Shown: positions 1 to 9,281 of the stretch, in pieces
Layout: the number at the start of each line of letters is the position of its first letter
How positions within the stretch are numbered: the stretch's first letter is position 1
Translations under genes and position numbers: made by a program
Notes under the pieces: model-generated
Database searches by the model: none
The model's input: only the letters and a program-made list of their open reading frames with translations
Told to the model about the DNA's origin: nothing
Assembly: GCF_934330165.1 (NCBI RefSeq)
Contig: NZ_CAKRGI010000013.1
Location: forward strand, 1-59,411
DNA length: 59,411 bases
Reading direction: 5' to 3'
Source of the DNA: an uncultured Mediterraneibacter sp.
GTDB taxonomy: Bacteria; Bacillota; Clostridia; Lachnospirales; Lachnospiraceae

Positions 1-138
1 TTCTGTTACAAGTTGTCAACGGGCTGAGGTAAAGCGGGTCCTGCACTGCGATGCAACAACAAGTGCGGATATGGACGATCTTCTGTCAAAAAAACTTCCT
101 GCTGCCGGGATATATGCTCTTCAACAAATACAAATTTA

Positions 139-2076
139 CTACACTTCCTCTGCCAGTTCCTCCCACCGTTCATACAAAGTTTCCAGCGTTGCTTCGTTTT
201 CAGCCCGTTCAATAGAAAGTTTCTGACATTCGATGGAATTGGAGTAAATTTCTTCTTTTGTGAGTTCTTCATCGATCACGGTATTTCGTTCTTCCAGCCT
301 TGCAATTTCTTCTTCTGTCTTTTTCAGATCGTTTTTGCGTTTCCGCTCTTTTGCCTGCTGTTCTTTCTGCTCCTGCCAGCTCAATTTGGATTCTGTGTGA
401 TTGGCGGAAGAAGATTCCGAAGGAGCAGTACTGGCAGATACGGCAGGAGCAGATGCGTATGCCCGGGTCAGTTCTTCTTTCTTTTCAAGATAGTAGTCAT
501 AGTTTCCGATATAATTTACAAAAGTCTGATTGACAAGTTCCAAAATACGGGAACAGGTCTGATTAATAAAATATCGGTCGTGTGAGACATAAAGAACCGT
601 TCCGCTGTAGTTGTTCAGGGCTTCTTCCAGGATTTCCTTGGAAGTAATGTCCAGATGGTTGGTAGGTTCATCGAGGATTAGGAAATTTGCTTCGGACAGC
701 ATCAATTTTGCGAGGGATACACGACCTTTTTCGCCACCGCTGAGTGTATGGATCTGTTTAAAGACTTCCTCCCCGGTAAACTGAAATGCAGCAAGTGTAT
801 TGCGGATCTGGGTATTAGTCAGGGATGGATAGTCATCGGAAATTTCATCGAATATCGTCTTTTCATCATGAAGGACGTGATGTTCCTGATCGTAATATCC
901 GATTTTGACTTTTGATCCAAGCGTGAAAGATCCCTCGTCTGCAGAAACTACCTGGTTGATAATTTTTAATAGAGTGGTTTTTCCTGTACCATTATCACCA
1001 ATGATGGCAACGTGTTCCCCGCGATGGATTTCAAAGCTGATATCCTGAAAAAGCTGTTGGCTGTCAAAGCGTTTGGACAGATGTTCAACTGTCAGGACAT
1101 CCGATCCGCTGATACAGGATGGTTCAAGAGAAAAGTGCATTTCGCGGACACTTTCAACAGGCTTTTCAACAGGAGTGATACGGTCAAGCATTTTTTCCCG
1201 GCTTTCAGCCCGCTTGATGGATTTCTCCCGGTTAAAAGAACGAAGTTTCTCGATGACCGCCTGCTGATGCTTTATTTCACGCTGCTGGTTCATATATTCC
1301 TTCAGGCGGGCATCACGAATCTGCTGCTTTTTCGCTGCATAGGCTTTGTAGTTACCCATATACATACGAATATGAGCCTGATCGACCTCAATGACTTTTG
1401 TTACGACACGGTTCAGAAAATACCGGTCATGGGAAACAATCAGTACAGCTCCTGAATAATTTAAAAGATACGTTTCCAACCATGCAATGGAATTAAGATC
1501 CAGATGGTTGGTCGGTTCGTCCAGTAAAAGGATGTCAGGACTTGTCAGAAGCAGTTTTCCAAGGGAGACTCGTGTCTTCTGACCTCCTGAGAGGGTATCG
1601 GTCTGCTTGGAAAAATCATCCTCTGTAAATCCAAGCCCCTTCAGGACACCGGTGATTTCACTTTCACAGGCATAGCCATTTTTGGCCTCATATTCAGATT
1701 GAAGCCGGTTGTATGTATCCAGCCGGTTTTTCAGATCTTCCCCGGTTAAGGACTTCAGTTCCTGCTCGATGGAACGAAGCTGGGCTTCCAGTGCAAAAAT
1801 ATCGGCTTTTGCACTTTTTACTTCCTCATAGATCGTATTGCCGGATGTCAGATCCTGACGCTGTGCAAGATAACCGAGAGTCTTCCCTTTGGCAAGGATA
1901 ACATCACCACCGTCCAGGGATTCCTCCCCGATGATCATTTTCAGAATCGTAGATTTTCCGGCACCATTGATCCCGACAAGAGCTGTCTTCTCCCGGTCTT
2001 CAATATGAAAAGAACCGTCGCAGACAATGGTATGTTCGCCAAATGCTTTATTCAGATTGTGACAGGCTAAAATCAT
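139..2076 (-). CDS. ABC-F family ATPase (two ATP-binding cassettes, no membrane domain)
   Basis: A soluble twin-cassette ATPase of the ABC-F family, whose members act on the ribosome as translation factors or antibiotic-protection proteins rather than in transport. The first cassette has Walker A GINGAGKST, signature LSGGQ and Walker B ILLLDEPTNHLD. The second has GDNGTGKTT, LSGGE and LILDEPTNHLD. A charged linker joins them and the C-terminus is a glutamate/lysine-rich coiled coil. No membrane segment is seen. The ATG at 2076 is preferred because AAGGAG lies 10 nt upstream; a TTG six bases earlier (2082) would sit only 4 nt from it. It is divergent from rex. The subfamily (housekeeping or resistance) cannot be decided by eye. 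Confidence 0.93.
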   Translation of the reverse strand: MILACHNLNKAFGEHTIVCDGSFHIEDREKTALVGINGAGKSTILKMIIGEESLDGGDVILAKGKTLGYLAQRQDLTSGNTIYEEVKSAKADIFALEAQLRSIEQELKSLTGEDLKNRLDTYNRLQSEYEAKNGYACESEITGVLKGLGFTEDDFSKQTDTLSGGQKTRVSLGKLLLTSPDILLLDEPTNHLDLNSIAWLETYLLNYSGAVLIVSHDRYFLNRVVTKVIEVDQAHIRMYMGNYKAYAAKKQQIRDARLKEYMNQQREIKHQQAVIEKLRSFNREKSIKRAESREKMLDRITPVEKPVESVREMHFSLEPSCISGSDVLTVEHLSKRFDSQQLFQDISFEIHRGEHVAIIGDNGTGKTTLLKIINQVVSADEGSFTLGSKVKIGYYDQEHHVLHDEKTIFDEISDDYPSLTNTQIRNTLAAFQFTGEEVFKQIHTLSGGEKGRVSLAKLMLSEANFLILDEPTNHLDITSKEILEEALNNYSGTVLYVSHDRYFINQTCSRILELVNQTFVNYIGNYDYYLEKKEELTRAYASAPAVSASTAPSESSSANHTESKLSWQEQKEQQAKERKRKNDLKKTEEEIARLEERNTVIDEELTKEEIYSNSIECQKLSIERAENEATLETLYERWEELAEEV

Positions 2077-2191
2077 AATCAATAAACTCCTTATATCATA
2101 AATTTTATTTTAAAATCTTCATTATGTATAAAACTCCAAGTATCTATTATATCGAAAATAGCCGAAAATACAAGAAGCAGGAAAGTAAAGT

Positions 2192-2220
2192 TTGACAGAA
2201 GTTTAACTATTCTATATAAT
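2192..2220 (+). promoter_or_regulatory. sigma-A type promoter of rex
   Basis: TTGACA at 2192-2197 and TATAAT at 2215-2220 are both perfect matches to consensus and are separated by 17 bp. Transcription would start near 2227, just upstream of the rex ribosome binding site. This also argues against the longest possible rex start at 2233. Confidence 0.85.
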
Positions 2221-2253
2221 GTTGAGTAGATTATGATGTGGAGGGCGATGGAA

Positions 2254-2895
2254 GTGGAACAAAGAAAAATATCACGTGCTGTAATTTCCAGGCTTCCAAG
2301 ATATTATAGATATTTGGGAGACCTGCTTGAAGCGGGTGTAGAGAGGATCTCATCCAATGACCTGAGTAAAAAGATGCAGGTAACAGCATCCCAGATCCGG
2401 CAGGATCTGAATAATTTCGGCGGATTTGGACAGCAGGGATATGGATATAATGTAAAGTACCTTTATACGGAGATTGGAAAGATATTGGGACTGGATAAGG
2501 ATCATAACTTTATTATCATCGGTGCCGGTAATCTTGGACAGGCACTGGCAAATTATGCATCATTTGAACGGAATGGATTTATTTTAAAAAGTTTATTTGA
2601 TGTGAATCCGCGTCTTGAGGGAGTGACGATCCGGGGAATCCCTGTCAGAATGCTGGATGAACTGGAAGGGTATCTGCAGGAAAATGATATTGAGATTGCA
2701 GCTCTTACACTCCCAAAGTCAAAAGCAGAGGAAGTAGCGGATGTCCTGGTAGCAAATGGGATCAAGGCCATCTGGAATTTTGCACATACGGATCTTACAC
2801 TTCCCAAGGACGTCATTGTGGAGAGCGTACATCTTGCTGACAGTCTGATGAAATTGTCTTATAATATCAGCCAGCACAATGAAATTCAAAAATAG
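2254..2895 (+). CDS. rex: Redox-sensing transcriptional repressor Rex
   Basis: Rex is a dimeric repressor that reads the NADH/NAD+ ratio: it leaves its operator when NADH is high and so opens fermentation genes. The N-terminal winged helix contains the typical SRLPRYYRYL and ASQIRQDLNNFGGFG motifs. A Rossmann fold follows, with the nucleotide loop IIGAGNLGQALA at about residues 85-100, and the C-terminal swapped helix is present. Length (213 aa) is normal. GGAGG at 2240-2244 lies inside the longer frame from 2233, so the start is GTG 2254 (9 nt spacing) or ATG 2248 (3 nt). It has its own strong promoter. A probable target, an iron alcohol dehydrogenase, lies in this window at 16043. Confidence 0.95.
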   Translation: MEQRKISRAVISRLPRYYRYLGDLLEAGVERISSNDLSKKMQVTASQIRQDLNNFGGFGQQGYGYNVKYLYTEIGKILGLDKDHNFIIIGAGNLGQALANYASFERNGFILKSLFDVNPRLEGVTIRGIPVRMLDELEGYLQENDIEIAALTLPKSKAEEVADVLVANGIKAIWNFAHTDLTLPKDVIVESVHLADSLMKLSYNISQHNEIQK

Positions 2896-2901
2896 CAGAG
2901 G

Positions 2902-2952
2902 ACTGCTGCGGGTATGGTCATAGCTGGGCCGTTCCGCAGCAGTTTGTCTTTA
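2902..2952 (+). terminator. Possible weak terminator or attenuator after rex
   Basis: ACTGCTGCGG (2902-2911) is perfectly complementary to CCGCAGCAGT (2934-2943), with a 22-nt loop, followed by an interrupted T-rich run. It lies between rex and the nnr gene and could separate the two transcripts partially. The T tract is weak, so function is uncertain. Confidence 0.45.
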
Positions 2953-2970
2953 AGAGAAAGGGGACTGCTT

Positions 2971-4470
2971 ATGCGATATTTACCGGACGGAGAACAGATG
3001 AAGAAAGCAGATCAGTATACGATCCAGCAGATCGGTGTACCTTCTGTGGTTCTTATGGAGAGGGCAGCATTAAAAATTGTTGAAGTGCTGGAAGAAAAGA
3101 AAAAGGATTTAAGGCAGCCACTGATTGTATGCGGCAGTGGAAATAATGGCGGGGATGGATTTGCTGTGGCAAGACTTCTGGCTGAAAAGGGCTGCCATGT
3201 GGATGTACTTTTTACGGGAAGAGAAAGCTCTATGACGGAAGAGTGCAGATTGCAGGCTCAGATCGACAAAAATCTCGGGATCAATCTGTTTACAGAAATC
3301 CCTGAGAAAGAGTATACTGTGATCATTGATGCAATTTTTGGCGTTGGTCTGTGCAGAGAAGTTGCAGGACACTACAGAGATGTAATCGGATGGATGAACC
3401 GGCAGACGGCACAGAAGGTGGCAGTGGATATTCCATCAGGAATCTGTTCTGCTACAGGAAAGGTGCTTGGTATTGCATTTCAGGCAGAACTGACAGTATC
3501 TATGGCATGTCAGAAGCGTGGCTGTGCTTTGTATCCGGGACAGACCTGTGCGGGTGAGGTTGTTCCGGTAACGATCGGGATTGATCCCGAGTACTTTTTT
3601 GAACAGAAAAGTGTCTGCATGACCTATGATAAAAAAGAGCTTGGAAATCTGCTGCCGGAAAGAAAAGAGGATTCGCATAAGGGCAGTTTTGGCAGAGTCC
3701 TTATGATCACCGGCAGTCCGGGAATGACAGGAGCAGCTTATCTTTCAGCTACAGCAGCGTATACGGTTGGTGCCGGACTTGTTCAGATCTATACAGCAGA
3801 AGAGAACAGGCAGGTACTTCAGGGACTTCTTCCAGAGGCAATCGTTTCCTGCTATAGAGAGTATGAAGAAGAGAAACTGGATCGACTGATCGGGTGGGCA
3901 GATGTCATCTGTATCGGCTGTGGATTAGGACAAAGCAGTAGATCAGAAAAGATTTTGCTGCATACAATAGAGAAAGCAAAGTGTCCCTGCGTGGTTGATG
4001 CAGATGGACTGAATCTTCTTGCAGGAAGGAAAGATCTGTATAAAAATCTTGGGGAAAATATGATCCTCACCCCTCATATGAAAGAAATGTCCCGACTGAC
4101 AGGGATCTCTGTATCAGAAATTGCAGAACGGCGGTTTGAGGTACTTCACCGGTTTACCGGGGAATCCCCGTGTATCTGTGTTTTAAAAGACAGCAGAACG
4201 ATAGTTGCACAGAAAGACAGGCAGAACTTTCTTAATCTGGCGGGCAATGCAGCCATGGCAAAAGGTGGTTCGGGAGATGTGCTTGCGGGTGTGATCACCG
4301 GACTTCTCGCACAGGGGATGGATGGATTTCAAAGTGCAGTGACGGGCGTTTTTCTGCATGCCTGTGGTGGAGATGAGGCAAGAGATAAAAAAGGTGGTTA
4401 CAGTGTTCTCGCAAGGGACCTGATCCATGGAATACAGGTAGCGATGAAGAAAGCAAAGGAGTGTAACTAA
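2971..4470 (+). CDS. nnr: Bifunctional NAD(P)HX epimerase / ADP-dependent NAD(P)HX dehydratase
   Basis: This repairs hydrated, inactive NADH and NADPH. The N-terminal YjeF_N domain epimerises R- to S-NAD(P)HX and shows the phosphate-binding loop GSGNNGGDGFAVARLL at about residues 50-65. The C-terminal ribokinase-like domain dehydrates S-NAD(P)HX using ADP and carries the GGSGDVLAG catalytic loop near residue 435. The ATG at 2971 follows GAAAGGGGA; the longer frame from 2914 runs through a hairpin and is unlikely. Its stop codon is followed directly, with no gap, by the alr start, so the two are co-translated in one operon. About 499 aa, the usual size for the fused enzyme. Confidence 0.94.
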   Translation: MRYLPDGEQMKKADQYTIQQIGVPSVVLMERAALKIVEVLEEKKKDLRQPLIVCGSGNNGGDGFAVARLLAEKGCHVDVLFTGRESSMTEECRLQAQIDKNLGINLFTEIPEKEYTVIIDAIFGVGLCREVAGHYRDVIGWMNRQTAQKVAVDIPSGICSATGKVLGIAFQAELTVSMACQKRGCALYPGQTCAGEVVPVTIGIDPEYFFEQKSVCMTYDKKELGNLLPERKEDSHKGSFGRVLMITGSPGMTGAAYLSATAAYTVGAGLVQIYTAEENRQVLQGLLPEAIVSCYREYEEEKLDRLIGWADVICIGCGLGQSSRSEKILLHTIEKAKCPCVVDADGLNLLAGRKDLYKNLGENMILTPHMKEMSRLTGISVSEIAERRFEVLHRFTGESPCICVLKDSRTIVAQKDRQNFLNLAGNAAMAKGGSGDVLAGVITGLLAQGMDGFQSAVTGVFLHACGGDEARDKKGGYSVLARDLIHGIQVAMKKAKECN

Positions 4471-5634
4471 ATGAAGAAATACAGCAGAGTTTGTGCATAT
4501 ATTGATTTGGATGCTATTGCATATAATATGGAGCAGATGAAAAAGCGGATTGGCGAAGACGGAAAACTGATCGCAGTTATCAAGACCGACGGATATGGTC
4601 ATGGGGCAGTTCCGCTGGCGGAAATGTTTGAAGAGACGCCATATATCTGGGGTTATGCCGTTGCATGTATGGGAGAGGCGGCTGTCTTGCGTGAACAGGG
4701 GATCAAAAAGCCGATTCTGGTACTGGGCTGTATCTTCCCGGACGAATACGAAGAGATGGTAGAAAAAGAGATTCGTGCTGCGGTTTATACTGAAGAAATG
4801 GCTCTGGGAATGTCAGAGGCTGCACAAAGACTTGGAAAGACTGCGTATTTTCATATTAAGATCGATACCGGAATGGGAAGAATCGGATTCCCGGTAACGG
4901 AAGAAAGTGCATCTTCCATTGAACGGATCAGCAGGCTTCCGAGTGTACAGACAGAGGCAATGTTTACGCATTTTGCAAAAGCCGACGAGTTAGATAAATC
5001 TTATACGTTAAAGCAGCATGAAAAATTTTTATGGATGAAAGAACAGATGGAAGAGCGAAAGGTTCCGATCCGGTATTTTGACTGTGACAATAGCGCCGGA
5101 ATCATTGATTTCCCGGATCTCAAGCATGATATTGCGAGAGCAGGAATTTCTATTTACGGAATGTATCCATCAGACGAGGTGGATCAGAATGCAGTGAGTC
5201 TGCGTCCGGCTCTGCGTCTGGTCAGTCATGTCAGTTTCGTAAAGGAAGTCGGAAAAGGTACATCGATCAGTTACGGTGGCACATATATTACAGAGAAAAA
5301 GATGAAGATTGCAACCGTTCCGGTGGGATATGGAGATGGTTATCCAAGGTCACTGTCAAATAAAGGATATGTGCTGATCCATGGAAAAAAGGCAAGGATT
5401 CTTGGAAGAGTCTGTATGGATCAGTTTATGGTTGATGTGACGGAAATCCCCGATGTGGCATTTATGGATGAGGTGATTCTGATCGGACGGGATCAGGAGG
5501 AGCAGATCCGGGTGGAAGATCTTGCGGAATTAAGTGGAAGATTCAATTATGAATTTGTATGCTGCCTGAGTAAAAGAATCCCGCGTGCTTACCTGAAGAA
5601 TGGAAAAATCATTTCGCAGACAGATTATTTTTAG
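4471..5634 (+). CDS. alr: Alanine racemase
   Basis: PLP-dependent racemase that makes D-alanine for peptidoglycan. The N-terminal TIM barrel has the PLP lysine in the motif AVIKTDGYGHG, slightly different from the common VVKANAYGHG. The C-terminal beta domain has the catalytic tyrosine region SISYGGTY and the RVCMDQFMVDV motif. Length 387 aa is normal. The ATG follows immediately after the nnr stop, with AAGGAG ending 9-10 nt upstream. In many Firmicutes alr is followed by an antitoxin-toxin pair; here only the toxin gene follows. Confidence 0.95.
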   Translation: MKKYSRVCAYIDLDAIAYNMEQMKKRIGEDGKLIAVIKTDGYGHGAVPLAEMFEETPYIWGYAVACMGEAAVLREQGIKKPILVLGCIFPDEYEEMVEKEIRAAVYTEEMALGMSEAAQRLGKTAYFHIKIDTGMGRIGFPVTEESASSIERISRLPSVQTEAMFTHFAKADELDKSYTLKQHEKFLWMKEQMEERKVPIRYFDCDNSAGIIDFPDLKHDIARAGISIYGMYPSDEVDQNAVSLRPALRLVSHVSFVKEVGKGTSISYGGTYITEKKMKIATVPVGYGDGYPRSLSNKGYVLIHGKKARILGRVCMDQFMVDVTEIPDVAFMDEVILIGRDQEEQIRVEDLAELSGRFNYEFVCCLSKRIPRAYLKNGKIISQTDYF

Positions 5635-5679
5635 AGGACAGATCTGGAGGATTTGTGAATACATCCGATAAATCCGGAG

Positions 5680-5691
5680 ATACTTAAGTAT
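5680..5691. promoter_or_regulatory. 12-bp perfect palindrome upstream of mazF
   Basis: ATACTTAAGTAT is a perfect inverted repeat 37 bp ahead of the mazF start, in the place where an antitoxin gene is usually found. It could be an operator for a dimeric regulator. There is no direct evidence for which protein binds. Confidence 0.3.
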
Positions 5692-5728
5692 AGCTTAACA
5701 TAACGGAGATATCGGAGAGTGAAAATAA

Positions 5729-6073
5729 ATGGTCAGACGAGGAGATATTTATTACGCAGATCTAAGTCCCGTGGTCGGATCAGAGCAGGGAGGGATACGC
5801 CCTGTCCTGGTTATCCAGAATAATATCGGGAATCGGCACAGCCCTACGATCATCTGTGCGGCGATTACTTCAAAAATGAATAAAGCGAAACTTCCGACGC
5901 ATATCGAGATCAGTACGAGGGATTATGATATAGTAAAAAATTCTGTGATCCTGCTAGAGCAGATCCGTACGATCGACAAGCAGCGCCTGAAAGAATATGT
6001 ATGTCATATAGATTCTGCAATGATGAAAAAAATAGACGAGGCGATCTGTGTCAGCCTGAATCTGCCTACATAA
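5729..6073 (+). CDS. mazF: MazF/PemK family endoribonuclease toxin (NdoA-like)
   Basis: A 114-residue ribosome-independent mRNA interferase. The family motifs are complete: [20 protein letters not shown] at the N-terminus, RPVLVIQN, the CAAITS strand and the [13 protein letters not shown] segment, so the toxin looks intact. In Bacillus the order is alr-ndoAI-ndoA; here the 94 bp between alr and this gene hold no antitoxin frame, only a 10-codon GTG frame (5655-5687) unlikely to be real and a 12-bp palindrome. The antitoxin may be encoded elsewhere, or the protein may be used for regulated RNA decay. Confidence 0.93.
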   Translation: MVRRGDIYYADLSPVVGSEQGGIRPVLVIQNNIGNRHSPTIICAAITSKMNKAKLPTHIEISTRDYDIVKNSVILLEQIRTIDKQRLKEYVCHIDSAMMKKIDEAICVSLNLPT

Positions 6074-6203
6074 GACAGGAACGTGGACTTTACAGATGAG
6101 AAAAAGCGTGGTAGACTTATTAAGATAATGCTCTGGTTGCAGAGAGCAGGATGAAGTACAAGTCTTAATTGATTTAAGCCAGATAGAAAAGGAGAATGAA
6201 AGT

Positions 6204-6935
6204 ATGTCAGGACATTCTAAATTTGCGAATATCAAGCACAAAAAAGAGAAGAATGACGCAGCAAAAGGAAAGATATTTACAAAGATCGGCCGTGAGCTTG
6301 CGATTGCAGTAAAAGAAGGTGGAAGTGCTGATCCGGTGAACAACAGCAGACTTCGTGATGTGATCGCAAAGGCAAAAGCGAACAATATGCCGAATGATAC
6401 GATCGAAAGAAATATCAAGAAAGCAGCCGGTGAAGGTTCAGCAGATAATTATGAGCGTATTACATATGAAGGATATGGCCCGAACGGAACAGCCATCATC
6501 GTAAAGACTCTGACGGATAATAAGAACCGTACAGCATCAAATGTAAGAAATGCGTTTACAAAAGGGGCAGGAAATGTCGGAACTCCGGGATGCGTATCGT
6601 TTATGTTTGATGAAAAGGGACAGATCATTATCGATAAAGAAGAGTGCGATATGGATTCAGATGATCTGATGATGCTTGCACTGGATGCAGGGGCTGAAGA
6701 TTTTAATGAAGAAGAGGACAGCTACGAGGTGCTTACCTCACCGGAGGATTTCAGTGATGTACGTCTGAAGCTGGAAGAAGAAGGAATTGCGATGGCTTCT
6801 GCGGAAGTTACAATGATTCCTCAGACTTATGTTGATCTTACAAAAGAAGAGGATATCAAGAATATCCAGAAGACACTGGATCTGCTTGATGAAGATGATG
6901 ACGTGCAGGATGTATATCATAACTGGAATGAATAA
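6204..6935 (+). CDS. YebC/PmpR family regulator-translation factor
   Basis: Member of the YebC family (243 aa), known both as DNA-binding regulators and, more recently, as factors that ease ribosome stalling on proline stretches. The N-terminus [23 protein letters not shown] is close to the family signature, followed by the [16 protein letters not shown] and YEGYGPNG motifs and the acidic C-terminal domain (EDEDD-type run near the end). AAGGAG precedes the ATG by 8 nt. It ends just before a strong terminator hairpin (6954). A 130-bp gap separates it from mazF. Confidence 0.95.
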   Translation: MSGHSKFANIKHKKEKNDAAKGKIFTKIGRELAIAVKEGGSADPVNNSRLRDVIAKAKANNMPNDTIERNIKKAAGEGSADNYERITYEGYGPNGTAIIVKTLTDNKNRTASNVRNAFTKGAGNVGTPGCVSFMFDEKGQIIIDKEECDMDSDDLMMLALDAGAEDFNEEEDSYEVLTSPEDFSDVRLKLEEEGIAMASAEVTMIPQTYVDLTKEEDIKNIQKTLDLLDEDDDVQDVYHNWNE

Positions 6936-6953
6936 ATAACCTACTAAAAAGAT

Positions 6954-6992
6954 ATGGAGCAAGCTAAAACTGACAGCCTGCTCCATTTTTTA
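6954..6992 (+). terminator. Rho-independent terminator after yebC
   Basis: ATGGAGCA (6954-6961) pairs with TGCTCCAT (6979-6986), followed by a run of T. It ends the yebC transcript. An ATG frame running through it into metY is therefore not the real start of that gene. Confidence 0.8.
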
Positions 6993-7019
6993 AAAGAAAA
7001 TTTCAAGGAGGAAGAGGAA

Positions 7020-8297
7020 ATGAGCGATTACAGAATTGAGACAAAGTGTGTGCAGTCAGGATATGAACCGGGAAATGGAGAACCAAGAGTTCTTCCGATC
7101 TATCAGAGTACTACATTCCGTTATACCAGCAGTGAGCAGATGGGACGGTTATTTGACCTGGAAGAATCCGGTTATTTTTATACAAGACTGCAGAATCCGA
7201 CGAATGATGCAGTAGCGGCAAAGATCTGTGATCTGGAGGGCGGAGCAGCGGCAATGCTGACTTCATCCGGTCAGGCAGCTAATTTTTATGCCATTATGAA
7301 TATTGCAGAAGAGGGAGATCATATTGTATGTGCATCTGCCCTGTATGGCGGAACATATAACCTTTTTGCTCATACGATCCGTAAAATGGGTGTGACGGCT
7401 ACTTTTGTTGATCCCGACTGCACGGAAGAAGAACTGGAAGCAGCATTTCAGGATAATACAAAGGCAGTATTTGGAGAGACGATTGCAAATCCGGCACTGG
7501 TCGTTCTGGATTTTGAAAAATTTGCAAAGGCGGCACATAAACATGGGGTTCCTTTTATCGTAGATAATACATTTGCTACACCGATCAACTGCCGCCCGTT
7601 TGAGTGGGGTGCTGATATCGTGACGCATTCTACAACAAAGTATATGGATGGTCATGCAGCATGTGTAGGCGGTGCGATTGTTGACAGCGGTAATTTTGAC
7701 TGGGCTGCTTATGGAGATAAATTTGCCGGACTGACAACACCGGATGAGACTTACCATGGAATCATCTATACAGAAAGATTTGGAAAAGGTGCTTATATCA
7801 CAAAAGCAACCTCCCAATTGATGAGGGATTTAGGATCGATCCAGTCACCGCAGAATGCATTTCTCCTGAATCTTGGACTGGAGAGTCTGCATCTGCGTAT
7901 GCCAAGACATTGTGAAAATGCAATTAAGATGGCAGAATATCTGCAGGGACATAAAAAAGTAGCATGGGTAAACTGCCCATCATTACCTGGAAATAAGTAT
8001 TATGATCTGACGCAGAAATATATGCCGGATGGAAGCTGTGGTGTCATCACTTTTGGCTTGAAGGGTGGAAGAGAAGCTGCCGTGAAAATGATGGATAAGC
8101 TGAAACTGGTTGCTATTGTGACGCATGTGGCAGATGCAAGAAGCTGTGTCCTGCATCCGGCAAGTCATACACACAGACAGATGAATGAGCAGGAACTTCT
8201 GGAGGCAGGAGTACAGCCGGATCTGATCCGATTTAGTCTTGGAATTGAAAATATTGAAGACCTGATCGCTGATGTAAAGCAGGCACTGGAAGATTAA
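7020..8297 (+). CDS. metY: O-acetylhomoserine sulfhydrylase / aminocarboxypropyltransferase (MetY-like)
   Basis: PLP-dependent enzyme of the Cys/Met metabolism family that would make homocysteine (or methionine) from O-acetylhomoserine and sulfide or methanethiol. The PLP lysine is in THSTTKYMDGH and the family motifs SSGQAANF and IVDNTFATP are present. The 425-residue length and the middle segment YHGIIYTERFGKGAYI plus SPQNAFLLNLGLESL fit MetY better than the shorter methionine gamma-lyases (about 398 aa), although lyase activity cannot be excluded. AAGGAGG at 7005-7011 sets the ATG at 7020. It is flanked by terminators on both sides, so it appears to be a single-gene transcript. Confidence 0.9.
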   Translation: MSDYRIETKCVQSGYEPGNGEPRVLPIYQSTTFRYTSSEQMGRLFDLEESGYFYTRLQNPTNDAVAAKICDLEGGAAAMLTSSGQAANFYAIMNIAEEGDHIVCASALYGGTYNLFAHTIRKMGVTATFVDPDCTEEELEAAFQDNTKAVFGETIANPALVVLDFEKFAKAAHKHGVPFIVDNTFATPINCRPFEWGADIVTHSTTKYMDGHAACVGGAIVDSGNFDWAAYGDKFAGLTTPDETYHGIIYTERFGKGAYITKATSQLMRDLGSIQSPQNAFLLNLGLESLHLRMPRHCENAIKMAEYLQGHKKVAWVNCPSLPGNKYYDLTQKYMPDGSCGVITFGLKGGREAAVKMMDKLKLVAIVTHVADARSCVLHPASHTHRQMNEQELLEAGVQPDLIRFSLGIENIEDLIADVKQALED

Positions 8298-8306
8298 TAA
8301 CGATGA

Positions 8307-8350
8307 GAAGGTACAAGTGTAAATTGGATACATTTGTATCTTCTTTCTTT
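8307..8350 (+). terminator. Rho-independent terminator after metY
   Basis: A 15-bp stem with two G-U pairs is formed by 8307-8321 (GAAGGTACAAGTGTA) and 8329-8343 (TACATTTGTATCTTC), with a 7-nt loop and a trailing TTTCTTT. Confidence 0.8.
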
Positions 8351-8490
8351 ATACAGGTGTGAATGAGAAACTGACAATGGCAGACGCTCTATACAGAAAG
8401 CATGTTCTGTCCCGGACTGTTACATGTTTTCCTCATATTTATTATAAATCTGTTCATACTATGGTTCAGAACTTGCAGGAGGTAGAATCT

Positions 8491-9240
8491 ATGGGAACAG
8501 AAAAAATGGATACAAAACAGGAACAGAGAAATAAGGAAAATGAAGAAATCCGCGAAATGGGGACAATGGAACTGGGCAAGAAAGGAAACCCGTATGGGAT
8601 TCAGCTTCTGACGATCATCGGAGAGATTGAAGGACATGAGAATGTATCTGGAAATACAAAGGCTACAAAGTATGAACATTTGCTCCCACGGCTTGCGGAG
8701 GCAGAAGAAAATGATGAGATCGAAGGAGTCCTGATCCTTTTAAATACAATGGGCGGGGATGTAGAAGCCGGACTTGGAATTGCAGAAATGATTGCATCCC
8801 TTGGAAAACCGACCGTATCACTGGTTCTTGGAGGAAGTCATTCTATCGGAGGACCGTTGGCTGTATCTGCCGACTATTCTTTTATTGTCCCGTCAGGCAC
8901 GATGATTATTCATCCAGTGCGTTCTTCTGGAATGTTCATCGGAGTGATCCAGAGTTATCGAAATATGGAGCGTACCCAGGATCGTATTATCCGTTTCATT
9001 GCATCCCATTCTCATATCTCCAAGGAGCGGATCGTGAAGCTGATGTTGGATTCAACGCAGCTCGTGAAAGATGTGGGGACAATGCTGGAGGGGGAGGAGG
9101 CTGTCAGAGAGGGAATGATCGATGAAGTGGGAGGGATTCATGAAGCGTTTCAGAAACTTCATGAACTGATCGACGAGGAGAGAAGAAAAAAGAAGCAGGA
9201 AAAACCGGATCATTTTTTTGATGACACTAAAAAAAATTGA
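8491..9240 (+). CDS. ClpP-fold serine protease, TepA/YmfB-like
   Basis: A ClpP-superfamily protein of the TepA (translocation-enhancing protein) group, predicted cytoplasmic. The nucleophile lies in GGSHSIGGP (about residue 125-133) and the catalytic histidine in MIIHPVR. The GGDVEAGLGIAEMI segment is the oxyanion/helix region. Lengths and the lysine-rich C-terminal tail fit. AGGAGGT directly upstream of 8491 sets the start; the frame continues upstream to 8359 but without a ribosome binding site. It sits just before ftsK/spoIIIE, a common order in Clostridia. Its substrates are not known. Confidence 0.9.
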   Translation: MGTEKMDTKQEQRNKENEEIREMGTMELGKKGNPYGIQLLTIIGEIEGHENVSGNTKATKYEHLLPRLAEAEENDEIEGVLILLNTMGGDVEAGLGIAEMIASLGKPTVSLVLGGSHSIGGPLAVSADYSFIVPSGTMIIHPVRSSGMFIGVIQSYRNMERTQDRIIRFIASHSHISKERIVKLMLDSTQLVKDVGTMLEGEEAVREGMIDEVGGIHEAFQKLHELIDEERRKKKQEKPDHFFDDTKKN

Positions 9241-9281
9241 TGGTATACTAAAATAAGTATGTGAAAATAAGGGGGAATTAT

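Noticed and set aside
1..138. Open frame on the minus strand continuing beyond the ABC-F stop (to position 6)
   Set aside because: It overlaps the ABC-F gene in another frame, has no start with a ribosome binding site and no recognisable motif. The stretch 1-138 is treated as intergenic or as the unseen part of a neighbouring gene.
5655..5687. GTG frame of 10 codons after GGAGG, possible MazE remnant or leader peptide
   Set aside because: Too short, and no residue pattern of an antitoxin; chance is more likely.
6954..7019. In-frame extension of metY to ATG 6954
   Set aside because: It would translate the yebC terminator hairpin; AAGGAGG at 7005-7011 fits ATG 7020 exactly.
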